From positions 248,001 to 312,000 of the forward strand of contig JAIVFJ010000044.1 of NCBI GenBank assembly GCA_025765615.1: a stretch of DNA of 64,000 nucleotides, written 5' to 3'. Positions 32,795 through 44,529 of the stretch are shown here, in pieces. Under the pieces are notes generated by a model. The model saw only the letters and a program-made list of their open reading frames with translations. It was not told where the DNA came from and did no database searches. Position numbers and translations under genes: made by a program. This stretch comes from Zopfochytrium polystomum. Taxonomy: Eukaryota > Chytridiomycota > Chytridiomycetes > Chytridiales > Chytridiaceae. How positions within the stretch are numbered: position 1 is the first letter of the stretch; each line of letters starts with the position of its first letter.

Positions 32795-33110
32795 AGATCT
32801 TTCCAAAACAAATCCCTGTGACGATTTCTTTCATCGCCTCTCCCTCATCTCTTTGTTCTTTAGATCTCTTGATATTCCAACCTAATCCTAGGGTAGAATC
32901 ACAAACCTCAATCTCTCAATCTCTCACTCACATCACAGATCAATTCTTCCACGCTCTTTCATTGCTTTGATCTTTCCAAACAAATCCCTGTGACCACTTC
33001 CTCTCGATTGATCACTAAATCTCTCGATTATTCCAACTAAAACCCAGTGTTATAATCATAAACCTCAATCTCTCTCTATCTCTCACACTGTCTTCATTGC
33101 CTCTCAACAT
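32795..33110 (+). repeat. Copies of the NLR-gene leader region
   Basis: Two imperfect tandem units (about 32795-32935 and 32940-33095) share ATCTTTCCAAA(A)CAAATCCCTGTGAC and CCTCAATCTCTC. The second matches the region upstream of the NLR-like gene (28385-28510, opposite strand). Confidence 0.6.
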
Positions 33111-33224
33111 CTTGCAATCTTTTTTGATCCATCTCGATCCTTCCACCTAATTTCCCATGCAAGCTCGATCTCTTTCATATTGTACACTTTTTCGGTGGGA
33201 GGGAGATCGATCAGTTAATTGGAA

Positions 33225-33480
33225 TAGAATGAGCTGGCACTCTGAAAGAACGACTTGTCAAGCTTGTTATGAAAGGATGCCTTGTCAAGCTCGTTCTGAA
33301 CACACACATTCAGAAAGAAGGACTTCTCAAGCTCGTTGTGAATGGATGCCTTGTCACACTCATTCTGAAAGCTCGCAAAACATGTCATGCACATTCAGAA
33401 AGAAAGAATGACTTGTAAGGCGAACAAACAACTTGTCAAGCTCGTTCCTAAAGGACGCCTTGTCAAAGCTCTCCACTCAT
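33225..33480. repeat. Minisatellite-like CTTGTCAAGCTCGTTCTGAA array
   Basis: At least six imperfect units built on (A/G)(C/G)CTTGTCAAGCTCGTT(C/A)TGAA with GAAAGGATG or GAAAGAACGA between them. It lies between the NLR-leader copies and the gene at 33555. Confidence 0.65.
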
Positions 33481-33554
33481 TATATGGTTGGTTGAGTGTC
33501 TTGTTAAAAGGCATGGTATGGTTAATCAAGTGTGTTGATTGATCCAGTGTCTGA

Positions 33555-34517
33555 TTGTTTGTTTTGATCCCATTGTGGCATTCTTTGTCTCAATTAAACA
33601 AACTAGCTTTCCCTGCTGATCCACAGCAACAACCAGCACAGAACAGGAGCACAGACTGCAAGACCCACACATGGACATGGTATAGCCCTGAGGAGCTGCG
33701 CATCATCGGATCACAGGTACTACGTGGTGCACTGTATGACTTAGTGATGGAGACTGTAAGCATACGTACTCGAATCTGTGCGAACTTCTTGCGCCGGCAT
33801 GTGGCAGGTATGACCTCAGCTTATCAACAGCAACGATCTGCAGTAGGCAAGAAACCCACCAGAGAGGAGGCGGATACAATCGTGGGGTATGCCGAGTCAT
33901 CCCTCTCCTTCGTAGTCACTACAAGCAAGATGATGCGAGACTATTGGCAAGAGACTGTAACGAAGCTGGATGAAGTGATGAAGCAATGTGAGGAGAAGCG
34001 AACTGTTGATGCCTACAATGAGCTGGTGAAGCGGGCGACTGAGAGCGTGGAAGCCATGGAAATGCACCTGGCACACTCTATCGCTGCACTTACGCATGTA
34101 CGTCAGGCTGATCCTGCAATACCGATTGGTGGGGGACACATAGCTCCCATCGTGCAGGTACGCAAGACAACAGCACAGTCATCAGGCATACAGATGCGTG
34201 TCATCAACAGTAGCATAAGCAAGGCGAAGCAACCGGCAACAGCAACAGATATAGCACAAGCCAAGCAGAAGCACAGAGTGCAGGCAGCTGACAATCTCGA
34301 ACATGCACCGGCAGTACAGCTGCGCACTACATCATCAGTACCACCATTCAGCACACCAGCTACACGCAATGATCTTGGCAGTGCACCAAGTGCAGGGATC
34401 AGTACACAAGATGAGGACAGCGATTGGGCAGGTATCACGCACAAGATAGCCAAGCTCAAGAATCTGCCTGTTGTACCCATATCCAGCATTATGGGGAGAA
34501 AGAGTGACCAGCAGTAG
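33555..34517 (+). CDS. Unknown helical protein, 5' end unresolved
   Basis: An open frame of up to 320 codons ending SIMGRKSDQQ. There is no ATG near its left end: the first in-frame ATG is at about 33747 (METVSIRTRICANF), and acceptor-like CACAG/CCAG sites at about 33628-33640 suggest an upstream exon. The middle (SAVGKKPTREEADTIVGYAE, YWQETVTKLDEVM) looks like a long helical bundle. The C-terminal third is Ala/Thr/Gln-rich and disordered, with a short end motif (WAGITHKIAKLKNLPV). No known domain is recognised. It follows a copy of the NLR-gene leader. It could be a host gene or a retroelement Gag-like protein. Confidence 0.5.
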   Translation: MFVLIPLWHSLSQLNKLAFPADPQQQPAQNRSTDCKTHTWTWYSPEELRIIGSQVLRGALYDLVMETVSIRTRICANFLRRHVAGMTSAYQQQRSAVGKKPTREEADTIVGYAESSLSFVVTTSKMMRDYWQETVTKLDEVMKQCEEKRTVDAYNELVKRATESVEAMEMHLAHSIAALTHVRQADPAIPIGGGHIAPIVQVRKTTAQSSGIQMRVINSSISKAKQPATATDIAQAKQKHRVQAADNLEHAPAVQLRTTSSVPPFSTPATRNDLGSAPSAGISTQDEDSDWAGITHKIAKLKNLPVVPISSIMGRKSDQQ

Positions 34518-36237
34518 CAGTGTGCGTGTTTTAAACTACACTGACTCGAATACGAACATATGCCTCAACACAGGGATCTATGAGATCCTCCACATCTCTG
34601 AAGGCTCATCCCATAGTCTAGTAGATATGTGGGGAAAGGACAAGTCATCAATGATGGGGAACTCCTGGTTCTAAGGGCCAGTACCCTGGTGTTGGTGTTA
34701 ATACTACTCTCTATGTATGCTTTGAAAGCACAGATATACCAATCAATAACTGTCACGAGTCATAGCTGACTCATGAGTGCCATAACAGCCATGGACAAAC
34801 ATACAGAGACAAGTCTCCACATGAATGAATCATGGGTGCCATAGGCATGAGATGACAGGGTTAAGCCCTGGAGCGCCCATACAGGACGGGATGGTATCCG
34901 ACATACCAACTTGATGTGGAAGATGAGACAGGCTTGACTTGAAGAGGGAAGAACCTGATGGTGAAGTTGTGCTCAAAAGAGGGGTGCAATGGCAGATTAC
35001 TGTAAGTAACAAAGAAAGCTTGGTCCACTCTGCACTAGCCTCTCTAAGTTCTCATCTCAGTAGACCCAACCCAACTTGGTCTTCACACACTCTTGCTTTG
35101 GGAAGGGGGCACTCACACAGCTTGGCCTACTCTGCACTTGCCTGGGGGAATGCTACCTCTACTTGCTTAGTCTGGGGGCTCTGGCCAAAGAGGACTTCTA
35201 ATCCACCCTGCTTGGCCCACTCTGCACTTTGCCAGGGAAGGTCTCCTATCCACCACACACATGGTCTTTTGGGGAGGCACTCACCTTACAACACCCTGAG
35301 AGGAGATATGAGGGACGCAACTAGTCAAACAGGGGCTGCCCAAGGGGGAGTCTTATTGATTGTTTTGAGTTGAGAGTTATTATTGAAGAGAAGAAGGGGG
35401 AAAGGGGCAGTATTTATGGGGATCAGAGAGAGAAAGAAAGAAGGAGGAAGAAAAAGAAGAAAAAGACAAAAGATAGTAAAAAGGAGAAAATGAAAGAAAA
35501 GAACAATTTGTAAGAATGAATCATCTTTCAGCCACACCCCCCTCCACCCAGTGTCTCTCCTGCCTCATATTTGAGATGGGCTGAAATTGAGGGCTGGGAG
35601 GCCACATCAGTGCAGGGACAGAGGCTTGAAAGGTGGGAAAAAGGAAAATAAGAGAAAATGAGTAAAAATAAGAAGAAATAAAGGGTGTGCGCCTTGTGCT
35701 TAGGCCCATTCAGCACAAGGAACACCAGATGCTCTTTTGATGCGGGGCATCAGCACTGAGTTACTTTTGAAAGTAAGAATAAGTATTCAAACATAGGAAT
35801 AGAGTGGTTGTTTGTGATTGATGGGGGGGCCACTATACGTAAAGGTAAAACCAATGAACTAGTCAAGGAAGAGCTTTTAAAGAGACCTCAATTGCTCAAT
35901 GGCCCATGAGATTAGGAATCTCATAGATCAGCTGAGTGTAGTAATCAGTATGCGTGAGGCACAATGTGCTGCTGTATAGCTTACAGTGGGTGTCTAGCTG
36001 CTGACTTATGAGTACAGGCTCAACAATCTGCGCATGTTCTGGCATTCGGAACACACCATACCCAGGGCAGCTATACAGGCGCATGGTAATGCCGAAGCAA
36101 TCGAACACCATGGTCTGCTTCGTCGTACATAACAGCTTCACCAAATGGAGACAAATTTTTCTTCTCTGCTGTGGCCTGTCCCCACCCCTTTCAACAGCAA
36201 AAGGAGGCAAAAAAAAAAAAAAACCTTTTCTCTCTGA
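34518..36237. other. Repeat-rich, no supported gene
   Basis: It contains GA-rich DNA and a repeat shared with 44 kb (35380-35690). A minus-strand frame at 35896-36210 (LYSCPGYGVFRMPEH) has coding-like composition but no recognised domain or complete ends. Confidence 0.45.
35380..35690. repeat. Dispersed repeat shared with 44.2-44.5 kb
   Basis: Shares the order GGGAAAGGGGCAGTATTTAT, a GA-rich run, AAGAACAATTTGT, CAGCCACACC, GGGAGGCCACA and a GAAAGG/AATGG(T)AAAA stretch with 44200-44520. Possibly part of an LTR; boundaries are not resolved. Confidence 0.6.
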
Positions 36238-38080
36238 TCAAACCCCTTCCAACAGAGAGCACACAGAGTAATCCACACGAAAGAAAGCAAGCAGCAGCAG
36301 CAAGTCGCTGACCCCTGGTCATCCGCCGCCCTAATCACTGCCGCCCGCGATTCTTCCGGCGGTGGTGCACACTTTTCGACCGTTCCGTTCTCGTCCGGCC
36401 AATTCCCAGCTGAACCCCCCGCCGCACTCAACGACGCCCTCGCCGCGATCTATGCAGGCCGCCGCGCCGCAGTCCTCGACGCCGACGACGACCAGCCAAA
36501 GCAGGCCGCCTCTCGCCCCGCCCCGCACTTCACCCACCTCTGGATGGACGTCCTGTGCATTCCCCAAGACAGTGACGCGCACAAGGCCGCGGAGGTCGCC
36601 ATGATGGGCGACTACTACTCCCGCGCCGCGTGCGTCTGGGTCTTTCTCGACGTCCTCGGCAAGCCCGCCCTGCCACCTGAAACCGCAGGGCGCGGTCGTC
36701 GCGGGATTGGTTCACGAGGCTGTGGACGCTGCAGGGTGCGTGCTGCCGAGCAAGCTCTTGTTCCTTGTGCCCGCTGGAGCGAAAACGCAGGCAGAAGGGA
36801 CGGCCACCGTGACGACGCGCTTGGTGACGACGTCGAATGGGTCGACGGCAGCACTGCTCGTGAACGCCGAATCGGGGATCGCCAGCGACCCACTCCAGGG
36901 CGGTCAGTGGGTGTCCCGCATCCACCTCATCGCGCTCTTGTGAATACCCGCGTCGTCAATGCTTGTCGGGAAAACGCTCCCCGCAAGTCATCAGTTCCGC
37001 GTCGCCCTGCAGCTCCTGCCCCTCACCGTGCAAGCCGTCCGTCCGCACGGCCCTGCTCCTCTCCAGCGTTCACGAGTGTAGATACCCCGTCGACCGCCTT
37101 TACGGCATCTTGGGCCCTCTGCCGCGGGATCGCCCGGACGTCTTCGACGCGGACAAGGTGATTGTAGACTATCAGAAACCGTTTGAACTGGTTGCGGCAG
37201 AGTTTGCCGAGGCACTAGGCCCTGCGGTCGTGAAGAGCTTTTCCCTGGTCTCGCTGGCACCGCTGGAACACGATGATGACGAAGAAGGCACGGACGCGCC
37301 GCGGGCGAAATCCGATGCAACCGCGACAGCAACCACCACGACCAGCGCAAACACGCTCAGCTGGTTCGGCGGGTTCCAGCCTGGCCTCTTTTGTCGCCGG
37401 CGGAACCCCCGTCTCCTCCGCACCAACCGCGAGCACGAGGAGTTTCTTTCTAAGGACGACTTCTCCGCGGCAGACTACCCCCCGTTCCGCATCGACGCCG
37501 CGCGTGGTGCCCGCTTCACCCGCGTCGACGTCAACCCGCTCGTCACCCCCCACAGGCGTGCTCCTGCGCCAAGTGCCCGTCGTCCAGGTCTCCACAATCG
37601 ACTGCGGCGAGCCGGCATTCTTCACAAAAGACAACGTGTTCTACTCCGAATCCGCCGCCGCCGCCGATCCAACCGCAACCCCGACGTCCCCCAAACAAAC
37701 CATCTTCTCCCGCGCCCGCCTCCGCCGCCTTCCGCGGATACTCGGCCGGCGGTGCGGCCCCTCTACCACGCCTCCGCCGAGTCCGCCGGACGAACCCGCA
37801 CATCCTTGACGGCGACGCCAGCCGCATCCGCGAGGCCGTCGACGCCGCCGGACAGGTCGTGCTCGTGCTCGCCGGCTCGGCCGTTGGGAACGACTTTGAC
37901 GACCCGTTGCACGCGTTCGGCGCAGCCCTGGCCGACGTGTACGCTGTCTGCGTTGTTGTCGGCGGCGGCGGCGGCACTGGAGATGGCATCAAAAAGCCAC
38001 GATCCCCAACCACCGAGCACACATTGGTGCCCACGGCGATTATTTTTTTGCGGATTGGCGAGAAATATTCACAATCTTGA
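36238..38080 (+). pseudogene. HET-domain gene relic
   Basis: A frame open from 36238 reads the HET core: FTHLWMDVLCIPQDSDAHKA, then MMGDYYSRAACVWVFLD. HET-domain proteins cause cell death at heterokaryon incompatibility in filamentous fungi. Beyond about 36690 the expected continuation (RDWFTRLWTLQ, then VLPSKLLFLVPAG) lies in two successive other frames, indicating two small indels within 60 bp. Further on, YPVDRLYGILGPLPRDRPDV (37079-37140) is the conserved post-HET segment in yet another frame. A terminal frame ends near 38080 (IIFLRIGEKYSQS). There is no start codon in frame. This is best read as a pseudogene, though a spliced gene cannot be ruled out. It converges on the Crinkler-like gene. 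Confidence 0.7.
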
Positions 38081-38333
38081 CAATCTAGAACGATACACTT
38101 GACAAATGGGTGAGCACCACTTTCTTTTGAGTTGAAGTTATTTATTTCGCTGTTTCTCTTGAGGGAGTAAAATGCAATTTATCGTTTGTTCACCAATCAT
38201 GTCGCCTTTCGGACGTGCTGTGCGCAATAAAAAGGCTTGCAAAAACTGATCTCGATGCGAAACCAAGTTGAATAGTCGTTGATACATGCAAATAGCGATT
38301 TTTAAATTAACCAAAGGATGAATCTCGCCGGCT

Positions 38334-41300
38334 TTAGGGAGTATCCATTTCCAAATAGGCCCGAGAGTCGTCGCCTGTGTAGGCTTCAACTGAGCGCATT
38401 TTCGCAACGCTCGAAGGATACGTCATTCGAGCCAAAACGGCCTTCGATTTCTCCGTCGCGGAGCTCAACGGGTTGCTTGGACCGCGTAAAATGTCGCCGA
38501 GGCATTGAAGCACGGCTGGCTTTCCAGCAAGGCAGGGATACAGCAGCTCGTTGAAACCGCGCAGCGAAATCGCAACCTGCCGCCTCTTGCGAAGGGCCTC
38601 CACGAGATTCACCACCAATGAGTCGGCCGGGTCCGTTCCCGATTCCTCTCCACCACGGGAGACGCTGCCGACACTGTCAGCTCTCTCAATCGTCAATCTC
38701 GTTGATTTTTCGAGCCTCACGCGTTTTTTCTGCTTTTGATGCTGCCGCCACAGGTCCGTCGCCTTCTGTCGGAGGTTTTGAAGTTCTGCGGTCCATCTGC
38801 CCTGATGCAGCAACAACGCGTACTCGCCAAAGCCAACCCGATCGTCCTTGTCTGTGCCTGCAACTGGGGCCAATACTTGACATACTGCGGGATCAAAATC
38901 CAATCCCATGTAAACAGACAGATACAAATGCTGCGGGAAAGGATCCAGACCACACCGCTGCGGCGTATTGTCGACTGTAGCAGAGTCCGGGAACGACCGG
39001 TCTTGGCCACGAAGGTGGTCGTTTTTAACCTGAACAAGCAGAAACGACATGTTCCCTTCGAGGATCCGGAAGTTCCCAGTGACGTCCGGCATGAGCACTG
39101 GAATTATCAAGTCCACCCCGGGGCACCCTGGGGAACACTTTACGGCCGCGCCACGCGAGAAAAGGGTGGCCAGGTCTCTCATGCTCGTGACTCGTTCGAA
39201 CATAGGAACAAAGTGAGTGAAGGACACTTTTCCTTCAGTCACCGGGTCCGGTAACCCAGTTTGCGACGCAAGCAATGCCGACGCCCCGCGTAACTCCTGC
39301 ACCGCTACCGTCGGGAGAGTTGCTTCAAGGAAGGCAAGTACACTCACGGCCCCGCTAAACAGACACGAGTCTGCTGCTGTGTAGGCGCGATTGAGACGCT
39401 GTCTACGGGCCTGCAGATGACAGATACACAACTTAGGGTTTGAAAGAAGAAAAAAAAAAAAAACAAAGATTGCTGGGAACCACGAACCTCAGTTTGAGAC
39501 GGATTCTGTTCTGTTTCTGTTGTGAGGTCTTCTGCGCTGACTTTGACACTCATTGGCGGGCTCTATTTTCGTGAACAGACTTGTGAGATGTTTATCGGCA
39601 ACATATCAATCACAAGTACCTGAACGACAAGAGACTCGCCTGAGATAGGCGACACAGATCTTCCCAAGCTCGCAACGGCAGAGTCTCGCCCAAGTATGAG
39701 AACAAGCTGAGCAACTGTCTCGCCTCCTTCTCCAACATCAATGAAACCAGCCGTCACCGCTTTGCGGAAATGTTGGAAAATCGAATCGCGGTAGCTTGCA
39801 ATGTGCGTCCAGCAAGCACCGGCTTCTGCGAGAACGGGTTCGGAGGGAAGCCCCGCAACAACGTGCCGCCGGGTATCATCGATCCCCAGGCACCACCACA
39901 TATGCGACGCAACAAGGTCTGTCGCAACATGTGATCGCAAGACGACGAATGGCACTCTTGTACGGATGACGGCAATAGCAAAGGTCTCATCGAACTCCGG
40001 ATTTGTGGAGCCGCCTGCCAACTTTACAATAGCAAGGGTGCGCACCCTCCTCTTAAACATGGACGTTTTCTCTTTCAACATGGACTGCCATAGTGGCCGA
40101 CCGAGGCAGAACAGTCGACCTTCATCCAATGCATCGTCCATGGATTGACCGTACGCACTGTCCAGTCCAACGTCGATGCTCCCTATCATAAACAATGGAG
40201 GGAACATCCGTTGCCCCTCTACGACTCGCATCGACGGATCGTTTTCAGCAGCTGGCGAAAGCGTGGCGACTCGAGACGTCGTATCCATCATAATAATGAA
40301 TGCTGGCGGGCGCCGCTTGCTAATCAGGCTGGCCGCCGCCCTCCGCATTCTGACAAAAGCTGTCTCACCGATCCCGCTGGGTCCAGGAATGGTGTATTCA
40401 CTCCGCAACTGGCGCGCCTCATCGAAAACAAAAAGCGCCTTCAAGGAGGAGGGGTTGCTGAGACCACTACCAGTGCCGGCGACTCGAATTTCCAACATCG
40501 TCCGCTCCAGGTCTTGATAAAAGGTCGTCCCTTGTCGGATCTGCTGCTGAAAAAACCGGCGGCGAATCTGTTCCTGCGACAGCTCGGAAAGACTGTTCTG
40601 CCTTTCATACCTTCCGATCATTTCGTAGCATGCCTTAAAATAGGTTGCAAAGTCGCTGTTGCCGTTGTAAAGCTCGTCTGCAATGTACGAGCGCTGGGGA
40701 TATCCTGAAGAATCCTTCCTCATGAAGCTGCAGTACACGACGTAAAAGGACTTTGCCAGCTCGGCGATGGCCCGCGATTTTCCCGAACCGCTCGTTTGAA
40801 CAATCGAGACGCCCGGAAAGTAGAAACGATCGCTGTATTCTTCCGCGTACTGTAGGAGTTGACGCCGCAGGATTTCCAGATATTCGTCAGGGTCCGCGAA
40901 TGTCCGTGAGAACGCCTCCTCCAACTCTATTTTGTCGTGGTCTTGGAACACATCGTGAGGTGAGGAAAGATCAACATTGGTATTTCTCTTGATGACGTCC
41001 CGAACGCTCGCCACAGTCGATCCGGTCCTCTCCATCTCGATAAGAATGAAGATGGCAATACTCTCCAATAACACACGCTCAAGCCTTGTCGCATTTGGGC
41101 TGTTGCCTGCAACGGCTGGAATGACTACATCCTTCACAAAGTCGAAGCGAGCCTGTTTGAACGATTTCATGGCCTCGCTCCATCCCTCTTCCGTCGTTGG
41201 AAAGTTTCCGTTAATGAATTGGAAGATATTCCGGAGATGGCTTGGTAAAGCAGGAAGCGTTGATTCTGAAACGGCCGAGTCCGAGCTCACAGACTGGAGG

Positions 41301-41407
41301 GGAAGGTGATGGCCTCGGTCGCCTCGGTGATCGCCATTGTCCTCATTCACACTCATCGGCTCCTCGTTTTCGTTGTCCAGCAAACTGTTACTGGAGCGAC
41401 GGTCCAT
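38334..41407 (-). CDS. Crinkler-like protein: P-loop NTPase plus PD-(D/E)xK-type nuclease
   Basis: Three exons (41407-39620, 39562-39488, 39410-38334) join in phase (introns 57 and 77 nt) to 979 aa. Residues about 204-212 (TSGSGKSR) are the P-loop; FVFDEARQL follows as Walker B. The C-terminal exon carries FTHFVPMFERV, GVDLIIPVL and, about 20 residues on, FLLVQVKND, a spacing of D...QxK that fits a PD-(D/E)xK nuclease core. An NTPase followed by such a nuclease is the layout of many Crinkler (CRN)-family proteins in fungi and oomycetes, proposed as effectors or in intragenomic conflict. The usual ubiquitin-like N-terminal header is not obvious. All reading frames are intact. Confidence 0.75.
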
Positions 41408-41437
41408 GAGTCCTTGTCTCTGTTGGAATATGCCCCG

Positions 41438-41595
41438 GCGTGCAGGTGATAATCAAAAAGGAAAAAAAAAGAAAAGAAGAAATTTTGTGTTTGATTCACC
41501 AACGTCTCGCCCCGCGTGCACGTGATAATCAAAAAGGAAAAGAAAAAAAAAGGGAGAAAATTTGTGTTTGATTCCATCCACCAACGAACGTCTCG
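41438..41595. repeat. Tandem duplication upstream of the Crinkler-like gene
   Basis: Two units of about 75-80 bp: each starts GCGTGCA(G/C)GTGATAATCAAAAAGG, has an A-rich run, and ends TTTGTGTTTGATTC and ACGTCTCGCCCC. It lies just upstream of the start codon and may include promoter elements. Confidence 0.75.
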
Positions 41596-42105
41596 CCCCC
41601 GTCACTCGCTCGCCCTCGCAGTCACACACACACTCGCCCGCAGGCCCACTAGGCCCACTGCAAATTATCGCTCGAATTTCAACACCATACCAGGGAGAGT
41701 TCTCCAGAGCGAGTGCAACATCGCGACCCGAGCGCATTTACCTCGCAAGCGAGCGAACAACAAGAACAAGTGATTGCAATCACCTGCCTGCCTGCGACTG
41801 ACCCCCGCGTACCCTCAAGCGAACCCAAAAACAACAACAACAATCGTGACAAACGACTCGCCACACGACAAAGTTCTCAACACGAAGAGAGTGAGTTGAA
41901 CCGACCATCCATCGATCACCACCACCAATCGAACAATCCTCTTCACCAGCCAGCTAAACAGCCACTACCACTCCCAATCCCTTGTAAATTTGAGATGCAC
42001 TACACATCCCTACTGCACACACAGTAACTCACCCCAATCGACATTCTCTGCCAGTTTGACATAACCCTAAGTTTCTGTTCTGCTGTCCATGTACTAAACC
42101 AAAGT

Positions 42106-42264
42106 TTCAAGAACAACAAATACTGGTTTCCCCAAGTCAACCATTATATGGGCAAGATTGATGACAGCACCATCACAGACATCACTGGTTTGTTTGACAA
42201 CCTGAAGATTATGGAGGCTCACAACTGTGACCCTGAAGACTTCACACAGCCACCTGCCGACTGA
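42106..42264 (+). pseudogene. Copia-type Gag remnant
   Basis: 53 codons (KYWFPQVNHYMGKIDDSTITD..., MEAHNCDPEDF, stop) match the Gag of the copia element at 62 kb (YWHIGTENYLSRVDNNTITD, TMEACN). It is a diverged fragment of a related element; the flanks are not recognisable. Confidence 0.65.
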
Positions 42265-44529
42265 GTGAACAAGAGGAGAAAAAGAGCCCATCAACTGTGA
42301 ACTGTAATAGACTCTGTCCAGGTATCACCTCACAAACCCACTGCAGCAACAGCAACTGCAGACCTGCAGCAACCAGGACACTTCAGAAGTTGACAGTGTC
42401 ATCACTTGTCAGCCAGCCCAAGCTCTCATCATCAGTGTCAAACATTTGTGGCCTCTGTCAACAAGGCGGGTCAAGTCACAGAACTTGATCGAGTTGACAG
42501 ATCCTTCGAGGGAGTACATGTACGCACAGGTGCACCTATGGGTGTGGGCTTACGTGTAGCTGTATGGGCAGGCACCTCCATGGTGCTTGCACAGGCACAG
42601 CGTCTGGCACAGCGTCTTGCTGATACCCAGAGTTGCTTCAGGATAAGGCTCGGTGGTTTGCTTAACCAGAGTTCTGACTCGCATTGCTCTGCCCTGAAAT
42701 ATTCCAGTGAAAGCAAAGCACATGAAACTTTCCAGCAATATATGCCACTGGGTGAAATTTTACATTGTTTTAAGCCCTGTGCCGGCCTTAAACCAGTCGG
42801 ATAAAGCACCAGTTTGGTCAAACTGCTGAGCCCTTACTTCAGGATGGACCAGGAGCCAGCTGCTGCTCATCGGCAATCTGCAGGTACGGGTAAGGCGCTG
42901 AGGGTGGCAGCAGAGGGAGTTCAAGTGCAATCCAAGCAGCTACACGACAAAGCTGTTATTTGGTTGTACATTGAGGCTGCTATCGAGAGGTGAAACATAC
43001 CAAGAAGTTTGTGTCTGTGCCAAGTCTGGGCTTGTGCACACACCGGCAAGGTTTCAGACTGTTGAGGAATTCTTGAGATACCACCTGAAACCTGGCCAAG
43101 GTAAAGTCTGGCTTTTCCTGTTTTTGCCCAGTACTGTCCCAGAACCAGCCATCACACAAGGCTTGGTCTTCACACACTGGCCCAAGGGGAATGTTGTTCT
43201 TGCCTCTTCAGCTTGATCTGATGGCTCTGGCCTAAGAGGACTCATCTTCTCCCTCCTTGGTCAACAACGCACTGGCCAGGGAGAACCACCTCAACAAACA
43301 AAGAACAATATGATGGCCCTGAGAGAGAGAGTTTTATTGATGTTGAAGTTGCAGTGTAGAAGGCGATGTCGTGAGTGGAGGCAGTGTTGCAAGAAGGTTG
43401 AAGGGTGGAGGAACTGAGGCTTGAATTGAGAACTTGTACAGGGGAGTCAGCGTAGCAAGCGGCCAAGGGCAAGTGGGTAAAGAGAGCTTGTTTTTGACAG
43501 GGACTGGCAAATTGGAGTGAGAGTTTTTTTTTGTCAATAAGAAAACTGCCCAATTTATACTCCTGCAAGGATTTTGACCAGTTTTCCTGTTTTGCTCATC
43601 TGAACAAGTTGCAAACTGCTTCAGACAGTACTTTGCTCTGGGGAGGTGTTGTAAACCCCTTCCCACAGGTGATTTGAAATATTCAGAGCATTTCAAATCA
43701 GCCAACCTCTGTGTGGAGCCCAGTGTGCAAGCACTGGGCTCCCCACAGAGAGGGGAAAATGATTTGAAATCTTCAGGAGCATTTCAAATCAACCAAGGTC
43801 TGTCCAGAGGTCTGTGTCCAGTGACCAGTCTTCCCACAGAGGAAAGATGATTTGAAATCATCATGGGCATTTCAAGTCAACCAGTCCTGGTTCAACATTG
43901 GTTCAGACAACAGTCAGCTGACCTGGAGCTGCTGTGAGCTGCCCCAGTTCAACATTTCTCTGAACCCATTGAGTTTGATTCTAATCGCATTGTCCTCGCC
44001 AGCGAAGCCAAGGAAAGCAAAGCTAGAATCACCACTGTCTTCACCTAACTCTTTTCGTTGGATTCAGATTAGGCCTTTCGGCTTACCCGACTTAGTGTAA
44101 GTCGCATCAGCGGCAGCGACGAGGCTGCCGTCGACATAGGAAGCTGACTTCCTAGGCTCAAATCTCAACAATTGAGGAAAGTAAGATAGAACATAGATAA
44201 AGAGAAAGGGATAGGGGAAGGGGTGGCAGTGTTTATAGCAGTCAAGTCGAAAAAGAAAAGACAAGAAGAAAGAAAGAAGGAAAGCAAGAAAATGAAACAA
44301 CACAAAAGAATTAAAAAAAGGAGAAAAGGGAAGAAAAGAACAATTTGTTAGGAGACAGCCACACATTCAGCCACACCTCTCTCAAATTTGAAGAGTTTTC
44401 CTCAAAATTGACAATGGATGAAATTTGAAGCTCTGGGAGGCCACACATCATTGCACAGAAAGGGGATTGAAGAATGGTAAAAGGGAGCGACATCAACCAA
44501 AGCAACAAAAAGTAAACAGAAAAGAAAAT
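42265..44529. other. Repeat-derived stretch without supported genes
   Basis: It contains short coding-like scraps (for example QVQSKQLHDKAVIWLYIEAA at about 42915-42990), recurring TTTCAAATCA(A/G)CCA motifs near 43670-43880, and the repeat at 44200-44520. No complete gene is seen. Confidence 0.45.
44200..44520. repeat. Dispersed repeat shared with 35.4-35.7 kb
   Basis: Same order of motifs as 35380-35690, including GAAAAGAACAATTTGT and GGGAGGCCACA. Confidence 0.6.

Noticed and set aside
36138..38034. Minus-strand frames over the HET relic
   Set aside because: GC-rich shadows; HET motifs are on the plus strand.
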